Shown here: one piece after another, positions 8,620-15,950 of the stretch
Layout: every line of letters starts with the position of its first letter
Numbering within the stretch: position 1 is the stretch's first letter
From: Arthrobacter sp. NEB 688
GTDB taxonomy: Bacteria > Actinomycetota > Actinomycetes > Actinomycetales > Dermatophilaceae
Reading direction: 5' to 3'
Length of the DNA stretch: 64,000 bases
Assembly (NCBI RefSeq): GCF_013201035.1
Contig: NZ_CP053707.1
Span: 2,914,001-2,978,000 of the forward strand
Position numbers and translations under genes: made by a program
The notes under the pieces: generated by a model
Database searches by the model: none
What the model was told of the DNA's origin: nothing
Seen by the model: the letters and a program-made list of their open reading frames with translations, nothing else

Positions 8620-8744
8620 ACGATGACCGGCTGGCTGGCGGGGTTCTCGGCAGGGGCCGCCGTCTGCGAGGAGACGAGCCCGAAGATCCCTGCGAGCGCG
8701 AGGGCGATGCCCGCGACGGCGGGGGCGATCACGTTGCCGAACAT
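8604..8744 (-). CDS. DUF2613 family small membrane/secreted protein
   Basis: This 46-residue ORF reads MFGNVIAPAVAGIALALAG, then FGLVSSQTAAPAENPAS, and ends VIVYGAR. It is one hydrophobic helix followed by a short outside tail, with the GLVSSQT and VYG-R marks of DUF2613. In mycobacteria a protein of this kind (Rv0236A) lies beside the arabinofuranosyltransferase gene aftD, and here too a multi-pass membrane protein gene lies next to it. AGGAAGG is 6-7 nt ahead of the ATG. It probably belongs to the same functional unit as the large membrane protein encoded on its right, perhaps as a stabilising subunit; that role is an inference. Confidence 0.8.
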   Translation of the reverse strand: MFGNVIAPAVAGIALALAGIFGLVSSQTAAPAENPASQPVIVYGAR

Positions 8745-8786
8745 CCGCGGCCTTCCTGTCGAGAAACTACGCCACAGTAACAGACC

Positions 8787-10502
8787 TCAGGGGCGCCCCC
8801 GGGGAGGTCGGGAGAGCCCGACCCCGACGAGGAGCAGGAGCACCGCGAGGTCGGTCCCGACGACCGCCACGAGCGCCGCCGGGGCGACCCCGGGCTCCGC
8901 GGCGCGAGGGCCCGTCAGCTCGAGAAGAGCGAGGTCGGGGCCGTCGACCACCAGCCGGGCGCCGGGGTCGCGGCGCAGGTCCTCGAGCAGCGCCGGGCCG
9001 TCGGGGTCGGTCCGCGTCACGAGGACCCACCGCACGCCGAGCGCGCGCAGCGCGGGCGTGGACGCCGGCGTGACCGGGTCCAGCGCCCGGCCGACGGCGG
9101 CCGCGAGCGGGTCCTCGCCCCGCAGCGTCCGGTCGCCGAGGGCCAGCGCGTCGCTCGTGACGACGCGGACGTCGTAGAGCCGGGAGGCGGGGTCGTAGGT
9201 CGGGTAGGCCGTCGCCCACGGGTAGGCCCGGTAGAGCCGCCACGGCGCGGAGACGAGGAGCCCGTCGCGGCCGTCGACCGCCGCCGCCACCTGCCCCACC
9301 TCCGCCGGGCAGCGGCTCGGGGCCAGGACCCGGTGGACGACGACCGCGCCGTCGGGCAGGAGCACGAACGGCAGCGCGAGCGCGACGACGAGCACGGTCG
9401 ACGACAGCGCGGCCGCGCGCCGGGCGACCGCCCCGGCCAGGACGTCGAGGAGCGCCCCGACCCCGAGCACGGCCACGACGACGAACGGGGCGAGCCACTT
9501 CTGGGCGTCGCGCAGCAGGCCCAGGCCCGGCACGACGTCGGTGCCCGCGGCGACGAGCTGCTCGCCGAGCGGCACGCTGGTCAGGGCGGCGAGCAGCAGC
9601 CCGACGAGCCCGCACGCACGCAGGCGGCGCCCGGGCAGCCCGCGCCGCCACCCGGCGACGAGCCCCGCGAGGACGACGAGCACCGTGAGCGCCCCGAGGA
9701 CGCCGGACCGGCTGCCGGGCACGCTCAGGCGGTCCCACACCCCGCCGAGGCCGAGCAGGGAGAGGAGGGCCGGACCCGGGAGCTCGGCACGGGCGGCGAA
9801 CGCCGCGACGCCGGCGGGGTCCGAGGTGGCGGTCGCCGAGGACAGGAGCGAGGGCAGGAGCCAGGGCAGCTGGGCGGCGCCGACGAGGCCGAGCAGGCCG
9901 AGGTCCGCCCGCCCTCCGGCTCCCCGTCGCCGCAGGCCGGCCGCGAGCGCCACGGCGCCGGTGAGCACCGCACCGGTCGGCGTCAGCGCCCCGAGCGCCA
10001 GCCACGGCGCGAGCCGCGGCAGCAGCCGTCCGTCCGCGCGGGCCCGGACCGCCGCGTGCGCGACCCACCACAGCGCGGCGTAGGCGAGCAGGAGCGCCCA
10101 CTGCCCGAGCCCGAGCCGCTCGACGACGAAGGGGTTCCAGACGGCGAGGGCGCCGACGAGCAGCCGCGCCGGGACCCCGAGCGGCCCGGCCAGCCGGTGC
10201 GCCCCCCACCCCGCGAGGGCGAGTCCCCCGAGGACCGCCAGGCGGCCGAGCACGGCGCCGTCCACCCCGAGCGAGAGGACGCCGACGACGGCGTCGAGGG
10301 GCGCCGCCCGCGGCGAGGACGTCCCGAGGCCGACGGACTCGGGGCGCAGCGGCAGCCGTGGCGTGAGGACGAGGTCGCGCGCGAACGGGTACCCGCCCCG
10401 CGTCAGCAGCGGCCACCCGAGGACGACGACGGGGACGAGGACCCAGAGGTCGAGCAGCGCCTCGCGCGCCCTGCGCCCGCCCGGCCACGTCGGGGCCACC
10501 AT
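8787..10502 (-). CDS. multi-pass membrane protein next to DUF2613 (AftD/GT-C-like context)
   Basis: The 571-residue product has about eleven to thirteen membrane helices and a long extracytoplasmic segment between about residues 385 and 530 (after VLAPSRCPAEVGQVAAAV). The ATG at 10502 follows GGGAGG by about 5 nt; a GTG at 10505 is in frame and less well placed. Motifs such as LAVWNPFVVERLGLGQWALL are of the kind seen in large actinobacterial GT-C-like or AftD-related membrane proteins, and the DUF2613 neighbour supports this. It is much shorter than mycobacterial AftD, lacks an obvious carbohydrate-binding domain, and its catalytic role is unproven. Confidence 0.68.
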   Translation of the reverse strand: MVAPTWPGGRRAREALLDLWVLVPVVVLGWPLLTRGGYPFARDLVLTPRLPLRPESVGLGTSSPRAAPLDAVVGVLSLGVDGAVLGRLAVLGGLALAGWGAHRLAGPLGVPARLLVGALAVWNPFVVERLGLGQWALLLAYAALWWVAHAAVRARADGRLLPRLAPWLALGALTPTGAVLTGAVALAAGLRRRGAGGRADLGLLGLVGAAQLPWLLPSLLSSATATSDPAGVAAFAARAELPGPALLSLLGLGGVWDRLSVPGSRSGVLGALTVLVVLAGLVAGWRRGLPGRRLRACGLVGLLLAALTSVPLGEQLVAAGTDVVPGLGLLRDAQKWLAPFVVVAVLGVGALLDVLAGAVARRAAALSSTVLVVALALPFVLLPDGAVVVHRVLAPSRCPAEVGQVAAAVDGRDGLLVSAPWRLYRAYPWATAYPTYDPASRLYDVRVVTSDALALGDRTLRGEDPLAAAVGRALDPVTPASTPALRALGVRWVLVTRTDPDGPALLEDLRRDPGARLVVDGPDLALLELTGPRAAEPGVAPAALVAVVGTDLAVLLLLVGVGLSRPPRGRP

Positions 10503-10567
10503 CACGGCCTCCCTATGCTGGCCCGGTCCGGAGCCACACCCTAGATCACCGACGCCCGGAGGCCCCC

Positions 10568-11281
10568 GTGCCCGACGCCACCCCGGAGGGCTTCGACGCG
10601 CTCTGGCAGCAGGTGGACCGCATCCCCGGCTGGCTGACGCCGGCGCAGGCCCGCCTGCTGCACACCGCCGTCCGGGCGGTCCACCCCGGCCCCGCCCGCG
10701 TCCTCGAGATCGGCGCGCACCAGGGCCGCTCGACCTGCGTCCTCGCCGCGGCCCGGCCCGACGTCGCCGTGACGACGGTGGACCCCTTCGTCCGGACCCG
10801 CCGCTACGCCGGGCCGGCCGTGCGAGGGCTCCTCGGGGCGAACCTCACGCGGCTCGGCCTCGAGCACCGGGTCACGGTGCTCGCGACGACCTCGGCCGAC
10901 GCGCGTCGGGGCTGGGTCGGCGCCGTCGACGTCCTCCACGTCGACGGCAAGCACGACTACTGGACGGTGACCGACGACCTGCGCTGGGCCGCGCACCTCG
11001 TGCCGGGCGGCACCCTGCTCGTCCACGACGCCTTCTCGTCGGTCGGGGTCACGCTCGCCCTCCTGCGCCACGTGCTGCCCGGGCGCTCGCTCGCCTACCG
11101 GGGCCGCACCGGCTCGATGGCCCGCTTCGTCGTCGCCGCGCCGTCGGCCGCCGACCGGGCCCGGATGCTCGCCGAGCTGCCGTGGTGGGCGCGCAACGTC
11201 GTCGTCAAGGTCCTCCTGCGCCTGCGGCTGCGCCCGCTCGCGCGCCTCCTCGGACACACCGGGCGCGACGACCCCTACTGA
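10568..11281 (+). CDS. class I SAM methyltransferase (Methyltransf_24-like)
   Basis: The 237-residue protein has LEIGAHQGRSTCVLAAA as the SAM loop, TTVDPFV as the acidic strand, and VLHVDGKHDYWTVTDDL with GGTLLVHDAF as later strands. This order is typical of cephalosporin-hydroxylase/TylF-type or sugar methyltransferases in glycan clusters. The GTG start follows GGAGG by 5 nt. It lies between the AftD-like membrane protein and the flippase, suggesting methylation of a surface-glycan component. Confidence 0.8.
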   Translation: MPDATPEGFDALWQQVDRIPGWLTPAQARLLHTAVRAVHPGPARVLEIGAHQGRSTCVLAAARPDVAVTTVDPFVRTRRYAGPAVRGLLGANLTRLGLEHRVTVLATTSADARRGWVGAVDVLHVDGKHDYWTVTDDLRWAAHLVPGGTLLVHDAFSSVGVTLALLRHVLPGRSLAYRGRTGSMARFVVAAPSAADRARMLAELPWWARNVVVKVLLRLRLRPLARLLGHTGRDDPY

Positions 11282-11299
11282 TCCGGCTCTACCCGGTGG

Positions 11300-11305
11300 T
11301 AACTT
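11300..11305 (+). promoter_or_regulatory. -10 element (TAACTT), leaderless flippase mRNA
   Basis: TAACTT ends 6 nt before the GTG at 11312, the spacing expected if transcription begins on the start codon. There is no ribosome-binding site for this gene. Confidence 0.5.
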
Positions 11306-11311
11306 GCGCCG

Positions 11312-12631
11312 GTGAGCAGCCGGCGACGTCGCACGGGCGTCCTCGGGGGCGCGACGATGGCGGCCGCCATCGGGGTCATGAACCTCACGACCTACGGGCT
11401 GACCCTCGCCTGCGCGCGCCTGCTCGGGCCCGACGAGTTCGGCCAGTTCTCCAGCGTCCTCGGCGCGCTCATCGTCCTCAACGTCGTCTCGCTCGCCCTC
11501 CAGGCCACGGGAGCCCGCCGCGTCTCGACGAGTACCGGCGACCCGTCGCGCATCGCCCACGACGTCCTCACCGCCACGCTGCGCGCCGCCGCCGGCGTGA
11601 CGCTCGTCGGGGTGCTCGCCGTCCCGCTCGTCGTCGGCGGGCTGCGCCTCGACAGCGTCGTCGGCGCGGTCTGCCTCGCCGTGGCGGCCGGCCTGCTCAC
11701 GGTGATGGGCGGGCAGGCGGGCATCCTCCAGGGCGAGCAGCGCTGGGGCGCCCTCGCCCTGCTCTACGTCGTCATGGGCACCGCCCGGCTCGTGGCCGGG
11801 GGGCTCGCGCTCCTCGTCGAGCGGTCGGCCGCCGCCGCGCTCGTCGGGGTCGCCGTCGCCGCGCTGGCCCCGGTCGTCGTCGGCGCCGTCGCGCTGCGGC
11901 GCTCGGGCCGGTGGCGCACCGCCGTCCCCGTCGGCGCCGTCCCCGAGGCCGTCCGGCGGACGTGGGAGCGGGAGGGCGTCGCCCGCGAGGTCGTGCACAG
12001 CGCCTACGCCCTCCTGGCGTTCTTCGCCGTCTCCAACGTCGACGTGCTCCTCGCCCGGGTCGTCCTGCCGGGCGACGAGGCCGGGCACTACGCGGCGGGC
12101 CTCGTCCTCACCAAGGCGATGCTCTTCCTGCCGCAGTTCGTCGTCGTCGTGCTCTTCCCGCGGATGGCCCGCGGCCACGACCTGCGGCGCACGCACGCGT
12201 GGGGCCTCGGGGCCATCCTCGGTCTGGGGCTCGTCGCGGTCGCCGGCGTCCTGCTGCTCCGGGGGCTCGCGCTCGCGTTCGTCGGCGGGTCGGCCTACGC
12301 CCCGGTCGCCCCCGACCTGTGGCTCTTCGCCAGCCTCGGCACGGTGCTCGCGATGGTGCAGCTGCTCGTCTACGGGGCGCTGGCCCGGCGGCACCCGCGC
12401 GCGGTGCTCCTGCTCTGGGCGGCGCTCGCGGCCACCGCCGCGCTCTCGCTGACCGTCGCGACCGCCCACGAGCTGCTCCTGGTCAAGCTCGCCCTCGACG
12501 CGCTGCTGCTCGTCGTGCTCGGGGGCTACCTCCTCGCCCGCACCGGGCCGGGCGAGGACCCGGCCGTCGTCGCGGTCGACCCGCCGCTGGCCGAGGACGC
12601 GTCCTCCCCCGAGCAGCCCGCCGTCCGCTGA
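11312..12631 (+). CDS. polysaccharide flippase, MOP superfamily
   Basis: The 439-residue protein has about twelve membrane helices and begins GGATMAAAIGVMNLTTYG followed by ARLLGPDEFGQFSSVLG, the usual N-terminal signature of Wzx/MurJ-type oligosaccharide exporters. It would flip lipid-linked glycan intermediates across the cytoplasmic membrane, which fits the GT2, GT4 and methyltransferase genes to its left. The acidic, Pro-rich C-terminal tail is probably cytoplasmic. The start is a GTG without Shine-Dalgarno sequence, explained by the leaderless promoter. It converges on polA with a short hairpin between. Confidence 0.85.
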   Translation: MSSRRRRTGVLGGATMAAAIGVMNLTTYGLTLACARLLGPDEFGQFSSVLGALIVLNVVSLALQATGARRVSTSTGDPSRIAHDVLTATLRAAAGVTLVGVLAVPLVVGGLRLDSVVGAVCLAVAAGLLTVMGGQAGILQGEQRWGALALLYVVMGTARLVAGGLALLVERSAAAALVGVAVAALAPVVVGAVALRRSGRWRTAVPVGAVPEAVRRTWEREGVAREVVHSAYALLAFFAVSNVDVLLARVVLPGDEAGHYAAGLVLTKAMLFLPQFVVVVLFPRMARGHDLRRTHAWGLGAILGLGLVAVAGVLLLRGLALAFVGGSAYAPVAPDLWLFASLGTVLAMVQLLVYGALARRHPRAVLLLWAALAATAALSLTVATAHELLLVKLALDALLLVVLGGYLLARTGPGEDPAVVAVDPPLAEDASSPEQPAVR

Positions 12632-12649
12632 GGCCCGCCGGCGCGGGCC
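12632..12649. terminator. short hairpin between flippase gene and polA
   Basis: GGCCCG and CGGGCC form a 6-bp stem with a 6-nt loop exactly between the two convergent stop codons. A bidirectional terminator is plausible. Confidence 0.4.
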
Positions 12650-12652
12650 GGC

Positions 12653-15340
12653 TCAGTGCGCGGCGTCGTGCCAGGAGCGGCCGACCCCGACGCTGACGTC
12701 GAGCGGCACGTCCCCGAGGTCGATCGCCGCGCCCATCTCGCGCCGCACGAGGGCCTCGACGTCGGCGCGCTCGCCGGGCGCGACCTCGAGCACGAGCTCG
12801 TCGTGCACCTGGAGGAGCATCCGGCTGCTCGCGCCCTCGGCCTGCAGCGCGGCGTGGACGCCCTTCATCGCGAGCTTGATGATGTCGGCGGCCGTGCCCT
12901 GGATGGGGGCGTTGAGGGCCATCCGCTCGGCGCCCTCACGGCGCTGGCGGTTGTCGCTCAGCAGGTCCGGCAGGTAGCGGCGGCGGCCCAGCATCGTCGC
13001 GGTGTACCCGGTGGCGCGCGCCTCGACGACGACCTCGCGCAGGTAGTCGCGCACCCCACCGAAGCGGGCGAAGTACTCGTCCATGAGGCCCTGCGCCTCG
13101 CCGGTGGAGATCGTCAGCTGCTTGGAGAGGCCGAACGCCGAGAGGCCGTAGGCGAGGCCGTAGCTCATCGCCTTGACCTTGCTGCGCATCTCGAGGGTGA
13201 CGTCGGCCGGCTCGACGCCGAACACGCGGGCACCGACGAAGCGGTGCAGGTCCTCACCGGTCCGGAAGGCCTCGATGAGCCCCTCGTCGCCGGAGAGGTG
13301 GGCCATGATCCGCATCTCGATCTGGCTGTAGTCGGCCGACATGAGCGACTCGAAGCCCTCGCCGACGACGAAGACGTCGCGGATGCGCCGCCCCTCCTCG
13401 GTGCGGATCGGGACGTTCTGGAGGTTCGGGTCGGTCGAGGACAGGCGCCCGGTGGCCGCGATGGTCTGCAGGTACGTCGTGTGGATGCGGCGGTCGGGGG
13501 CGACCGACTTGATGAGCCCCTCGACGGTCACGCGCAGGCGGCTGGTGTCGCGGTGGCGCAGGAGCGCCTCGAGGAAGGGGTGCTCGGTCTTGACGAAGAG
13601 GTCGGCCAAGGCGTCGGCGTCGGTCGTGTAGCCGGTCTTGGTCCGCTTGGTCTTCGGCATGCCGAGCTGGTCGAAGAGGACCTCCTGGAGCTGCTTCGGG
13701 CTGCCGAGGTTGACGTCCTCGCGGCCGATGGCGTCGTAGGCGTCCTGCTGCGCCTGGCGCATCTTGGCCGCGAAGTCGGCCTCGAGCGCCGTGAGGGCGT
13801 CCTCGTCGACGGCGATGCCGGTGCGCTCCATCTCGGCGAGGATGCCGACCAGGGGCAGCTCGAGGTCGGCGAGCAGCTCGGTGCCGCCGGTCTCCTCGAC
13901 CTTCTCGGCGAGGACGGACGACAGCTCGAGGACCGCGCGGGCGCGGACCATCGCGTCGCGCGCCGCGGCGTCGTCGTCGGTGTCGAAGTCGAGGGTGCCC
14001 TGGGCGCCCTGGTCGCTCGTCGCGTCGCCCTCGGCGGTCAGCTCGCGGCCGAGGTGGCGCACGACGAGGTCCTCGAGGTCGTAGGAGCGCTGGTCGGGGC
14101 GCACGAGGTAGGCGGCCAGGGCGGTGTCGCTGACGACGCCGTTCAGCGCGAGCCCGCGGGCGCTCAGGGCCTGCAGCTGCGGCTTGAGGTCGTGGAGGAC
14201 CTTGGGGGCGTCCGGGTCGGCGAGCCACCCGGCGAGGGCCTGCTCCTGCTCGGGGGTCAGGGCCGTGAGGTCGAGGTGCGCCGTCGCGCCGTCCTCCCCC
14301 GCGAACGCGAGGGCGCTGGCGTCGCCCTCCCCCGCGCGGTAGTGCCCGGAGACGACGACGCCGTGCGGCTGGGCGCGGCCCGGGCCGTCCTCGGCGAAGC
14401 GCGCCACGAGGTCGTCGGCGGTCAGCACGTCGCCGCCGAGCTCGAAGCCGCCCTCGACCTCGTCGGACTCGACGTCGAAGGTCTGGAAGAGCCGGTCGCG
14501 CAGCACCCGGAACTCGAGGCCGTCGAAGACGCGGTGGACCTCCTCGCGGTCCCACGAGGCGCGCTCGAGGTCGGCGACGGTCAGCGGGAGGTCGAGGTCG
14601 TCGACGAGCCGGTTGAGCCGGCGGTTGCGCAGGACGTCGTCGAGGTGGGCGCGGAGGTTCTCGCCGGCCTTGCCCTTGATCTCGTCGACGTGCGCGACGA
14701 TGCCCTGGAGGTCGCCGTACTGGGTGATCCACTTGGCGGCGGTCTTCGGGCCGACGCCGGGGACGCCGGGCAGGTTGTCGCTGGCCTCGCCGACGAGCGC
14801 CGCGAGGTCGCTGTAGCGGTTCGGCGGGACGAGGTACTTCTCCTCGACGGCGGCGGGGTCCATCCGCCAGACCTCGGAGACGCCGCGGACCGGGTAGATG
14901 AGGCTGACCCGGTCGGTGACGAGCTGGAAGGCGTCGCGGTCGCCGGTGCAGACGACGACCTCGGCGCCGGCCTCGGTGGCGCGGTGGGTCAGCGTCGCGA
15001 TGACGTCGTCGGCCTCGAAGCCCTCGACGCCGATGTGCCGGATCCGCAGCGCGTCGAGCACCTCACGCAGCAGGGGCAGCTGGCCGGTGAACTCGGAGGG
15101 CGTCTTGGCGCGGCCGGCCTTGTACTCGCCGTACTGCTCGAGCCGGAAGGTCTGGCGCGAGACGTCGAAGGCGACCGCGACGTGCGTCGGGGCCTCGTCG
15201 CGCAGGACGTTGATGAGCATCGAGGTGAAGCCGTAGACGGCGTTCGTGTGCTGCCCCGTGCTCGTCGAGAAGTTCTCGACGGGGAGGGCGAAGAACGCCC
15301 GGTAGGCCAGGGAGTGTCCGTCGAGGAGGAGGAGCTTCAC
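12653..15340 (-). CDS. polA: DNA polymerase I
   Basis: The 895-residue enzyme fills RNA-primer gaps and repairs DNA. Residues 1 to about 290 are the 5'-nuclease domain (LLLLDGHSLAYRAFF; CTGDRDAFQLV; VGEASDNLPGVPGVGPKTA). Residues about 320-510 are the 3'-5' exonuclease fold, but the metal-binding acidic residues of the E. coli enzyme are not recognisable, so proofreading is probably lost, as in other actinobacteria. Polymerase motifs are A SADYSQIEMRI (668-678), B KVKAMSYGLAYG (about 721-732) and C HDELVLEV (846-853). The GTG at 15340 is preferred: residues upstream are not conserved, and a TAGGCT -10 ends 7 nt upstream, giving a leaderless mRNA. Divergent from the thioesterase gene, 19 nt apart. 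Confidence 0.97.
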   Translation of the reverse strand: MKLLLLDGHSLAYRAFFALPVENFSTSTGQHTNAVYGFTSMLINVLRDEAPTHVAVAFDVSRQTFRLEQYGEYKAGRAKTPSEFTGQLPLLREVLDALRIRHIGVEGFEADDVIATLTHRATEAGAEVVVCTGDRDAFQLVTDRVSLIYPVRGVSEVWRMDPAAVEEKYLVPPNRYSDLAALVGEASDNLPGVPGVGPKTAAKWITQYGDLQGIVAHVDEIKGKAGENLRAHLDDVLRNRRLNRLVDDLDLPLTVADLERASWDREEVHRVFDGLEFRVLRDRLFQTFDVESDEVEGGFELGGDVLTADDLVARFAEDGPGRAQPHGVVVSGHYRAGEGDASALAFAGEDGATAHLDLTALTPEQEQALAGWLADPDAPKVLHDLKPQLQALSARGLALNGVVSDTALAAYLVRPDQRSYDLEDLVVRHLGRELTAEGDATSDQGAQGTLDFDTDDDAAARDAMVRARAVLELSSVLAEKVEETGGTELLADLELPLVGILAEMERTGIAVDEDALTALEADFAAKMRQAQQDAYDAIGREDVNLGSPKQLQEVLFDQLGMPKTKRTKTGYTTDADALADLFVKTEHPFLEALLRHRDTSRLRVTVEGLIKSVAPDRRIHTTYLQTIAATGRLSSTDPNLQNVPIRTEEGRRIRDVFVVGEGFESLMSADYSQIEMRIMAHLSGDEGLIEAFRTGEDLHRFVGARVFGVEPADVTLEMRSKVKAMSYGLAYGLSAFGLSKQLTISTGEAQGLMDEYFARFGGVRDYLREVVVEARATGYTATMLGRRRYLPDLLSDNRQRREGAERMALNAPIQGTAADIIKLAMKGVHAALQAEGASSRMLLQVHDELVLEVAPGERADVEALVRREMGAAIDLGDVPLDVSVGVGRSWHDAAH

Positions 15341-15347
15341 GCGTGGC

Positions 15348-15353
15348 AGCCTA
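15348..15353 (-). promoter_or_regulatory. -10 element (TAGGCT), leaderless polA mRNA
   Basis: TAGGCT on the minus strand ends 7 nt before the polA GTG. It lies in the 19-nt gap to the divergent thioesterase gene. Confidence 0.5.
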
Positions 15354-15359
15354 ACGACC

Positions 15360-15791
15360 ATGACCGACAGCCCCGACCTCATGCCAGCCGTCGCCCGGAT
15401 GCGGGCCATGAACCCCGACTCGCTCATGGACCGGATGGGCATCGAGGTGCTCGAGGCCACCCCCGAGCGCCTCGTCGCGACGATGCCGGTGGCCGGCAAC
15501 ACGCAGCCCTACGGGCTCCTCCACGGCGGCGCGTCCGTCGTCCTCGCCGAGACCCTCGGCTCGATCGGCGCGGCCCTCCACGCCGGCGAGGGCAAGGCGG
15601 TCGTCGGCCTCGACATCAACGCCACCCACCACCGGGCCGCCCGCTCGGGCCTCGTGACCGGCACCGCGACCCCGCTCAGTCTCGGCCGCACGCTCGCCTG
15701 CTACGAGGTCGTCGTCACCGACGAGGACGGCCGGCGGGTCTGCACGAGCCGCATCACCTGCCTCGTCCGGGACGCCGCCCCCGGCGCCTGA
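15360..15791 (+). CDS. hotdog-fold thioesterase, PaaI/MenI-like
   Basis: The 143-residue protein has the PaaI-family hotdog signature: GNTQPYGLLHGGASVVLAE, in which the Glu is the usual catalytic residue, then GLDINATHHRAARSGLVTG. Relatives hydrolyse 1,4-dihydroxy-2-naphthoyl-CoA in menaquinone synthesis or phenylacetyl-CoA. A MenI-like role is favoured by similarity to 1,4-dihydroxynaphthoyl-CoA enzymes but not proven. It is a complete single-domain protein and very probably cytoplasmic. Confidence 0.85.
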   Translation: MTDSPDLMPAVARMRAMNPDSLMDRMGIEVLEATPERLVATMPVAGNTQPYGLLHGGASVVLAETLGSIGAALHAGEGKAVVGLDINATHHRAARSGLVTGTATPLSLGRTLACYEVVVTDEDGRRVCTSRITCLVRDAAPGA

Positions 15792-15950
15792 CGCGGCCGG
15801 CGGGGTCACGCGATCACCAGCGGTTCTTCTGCCCCCGGCCAAGCCCGGGTCAAGCGTTGGTCAAGTCCGGCGAAACAGGGCCGTTGGCCCGATCGCGGGG
15901 CATCCGAACGGCCGAGGATCCGTTGTGGGACACCGAGAAACCATGGAGGA

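Noticed and set aside
15341-15502. N-terminal extension of PolA by 54 residues
   Set aside because: It would run through the thioesterase gene, is not conserved, and lies upstream of the -10 element.
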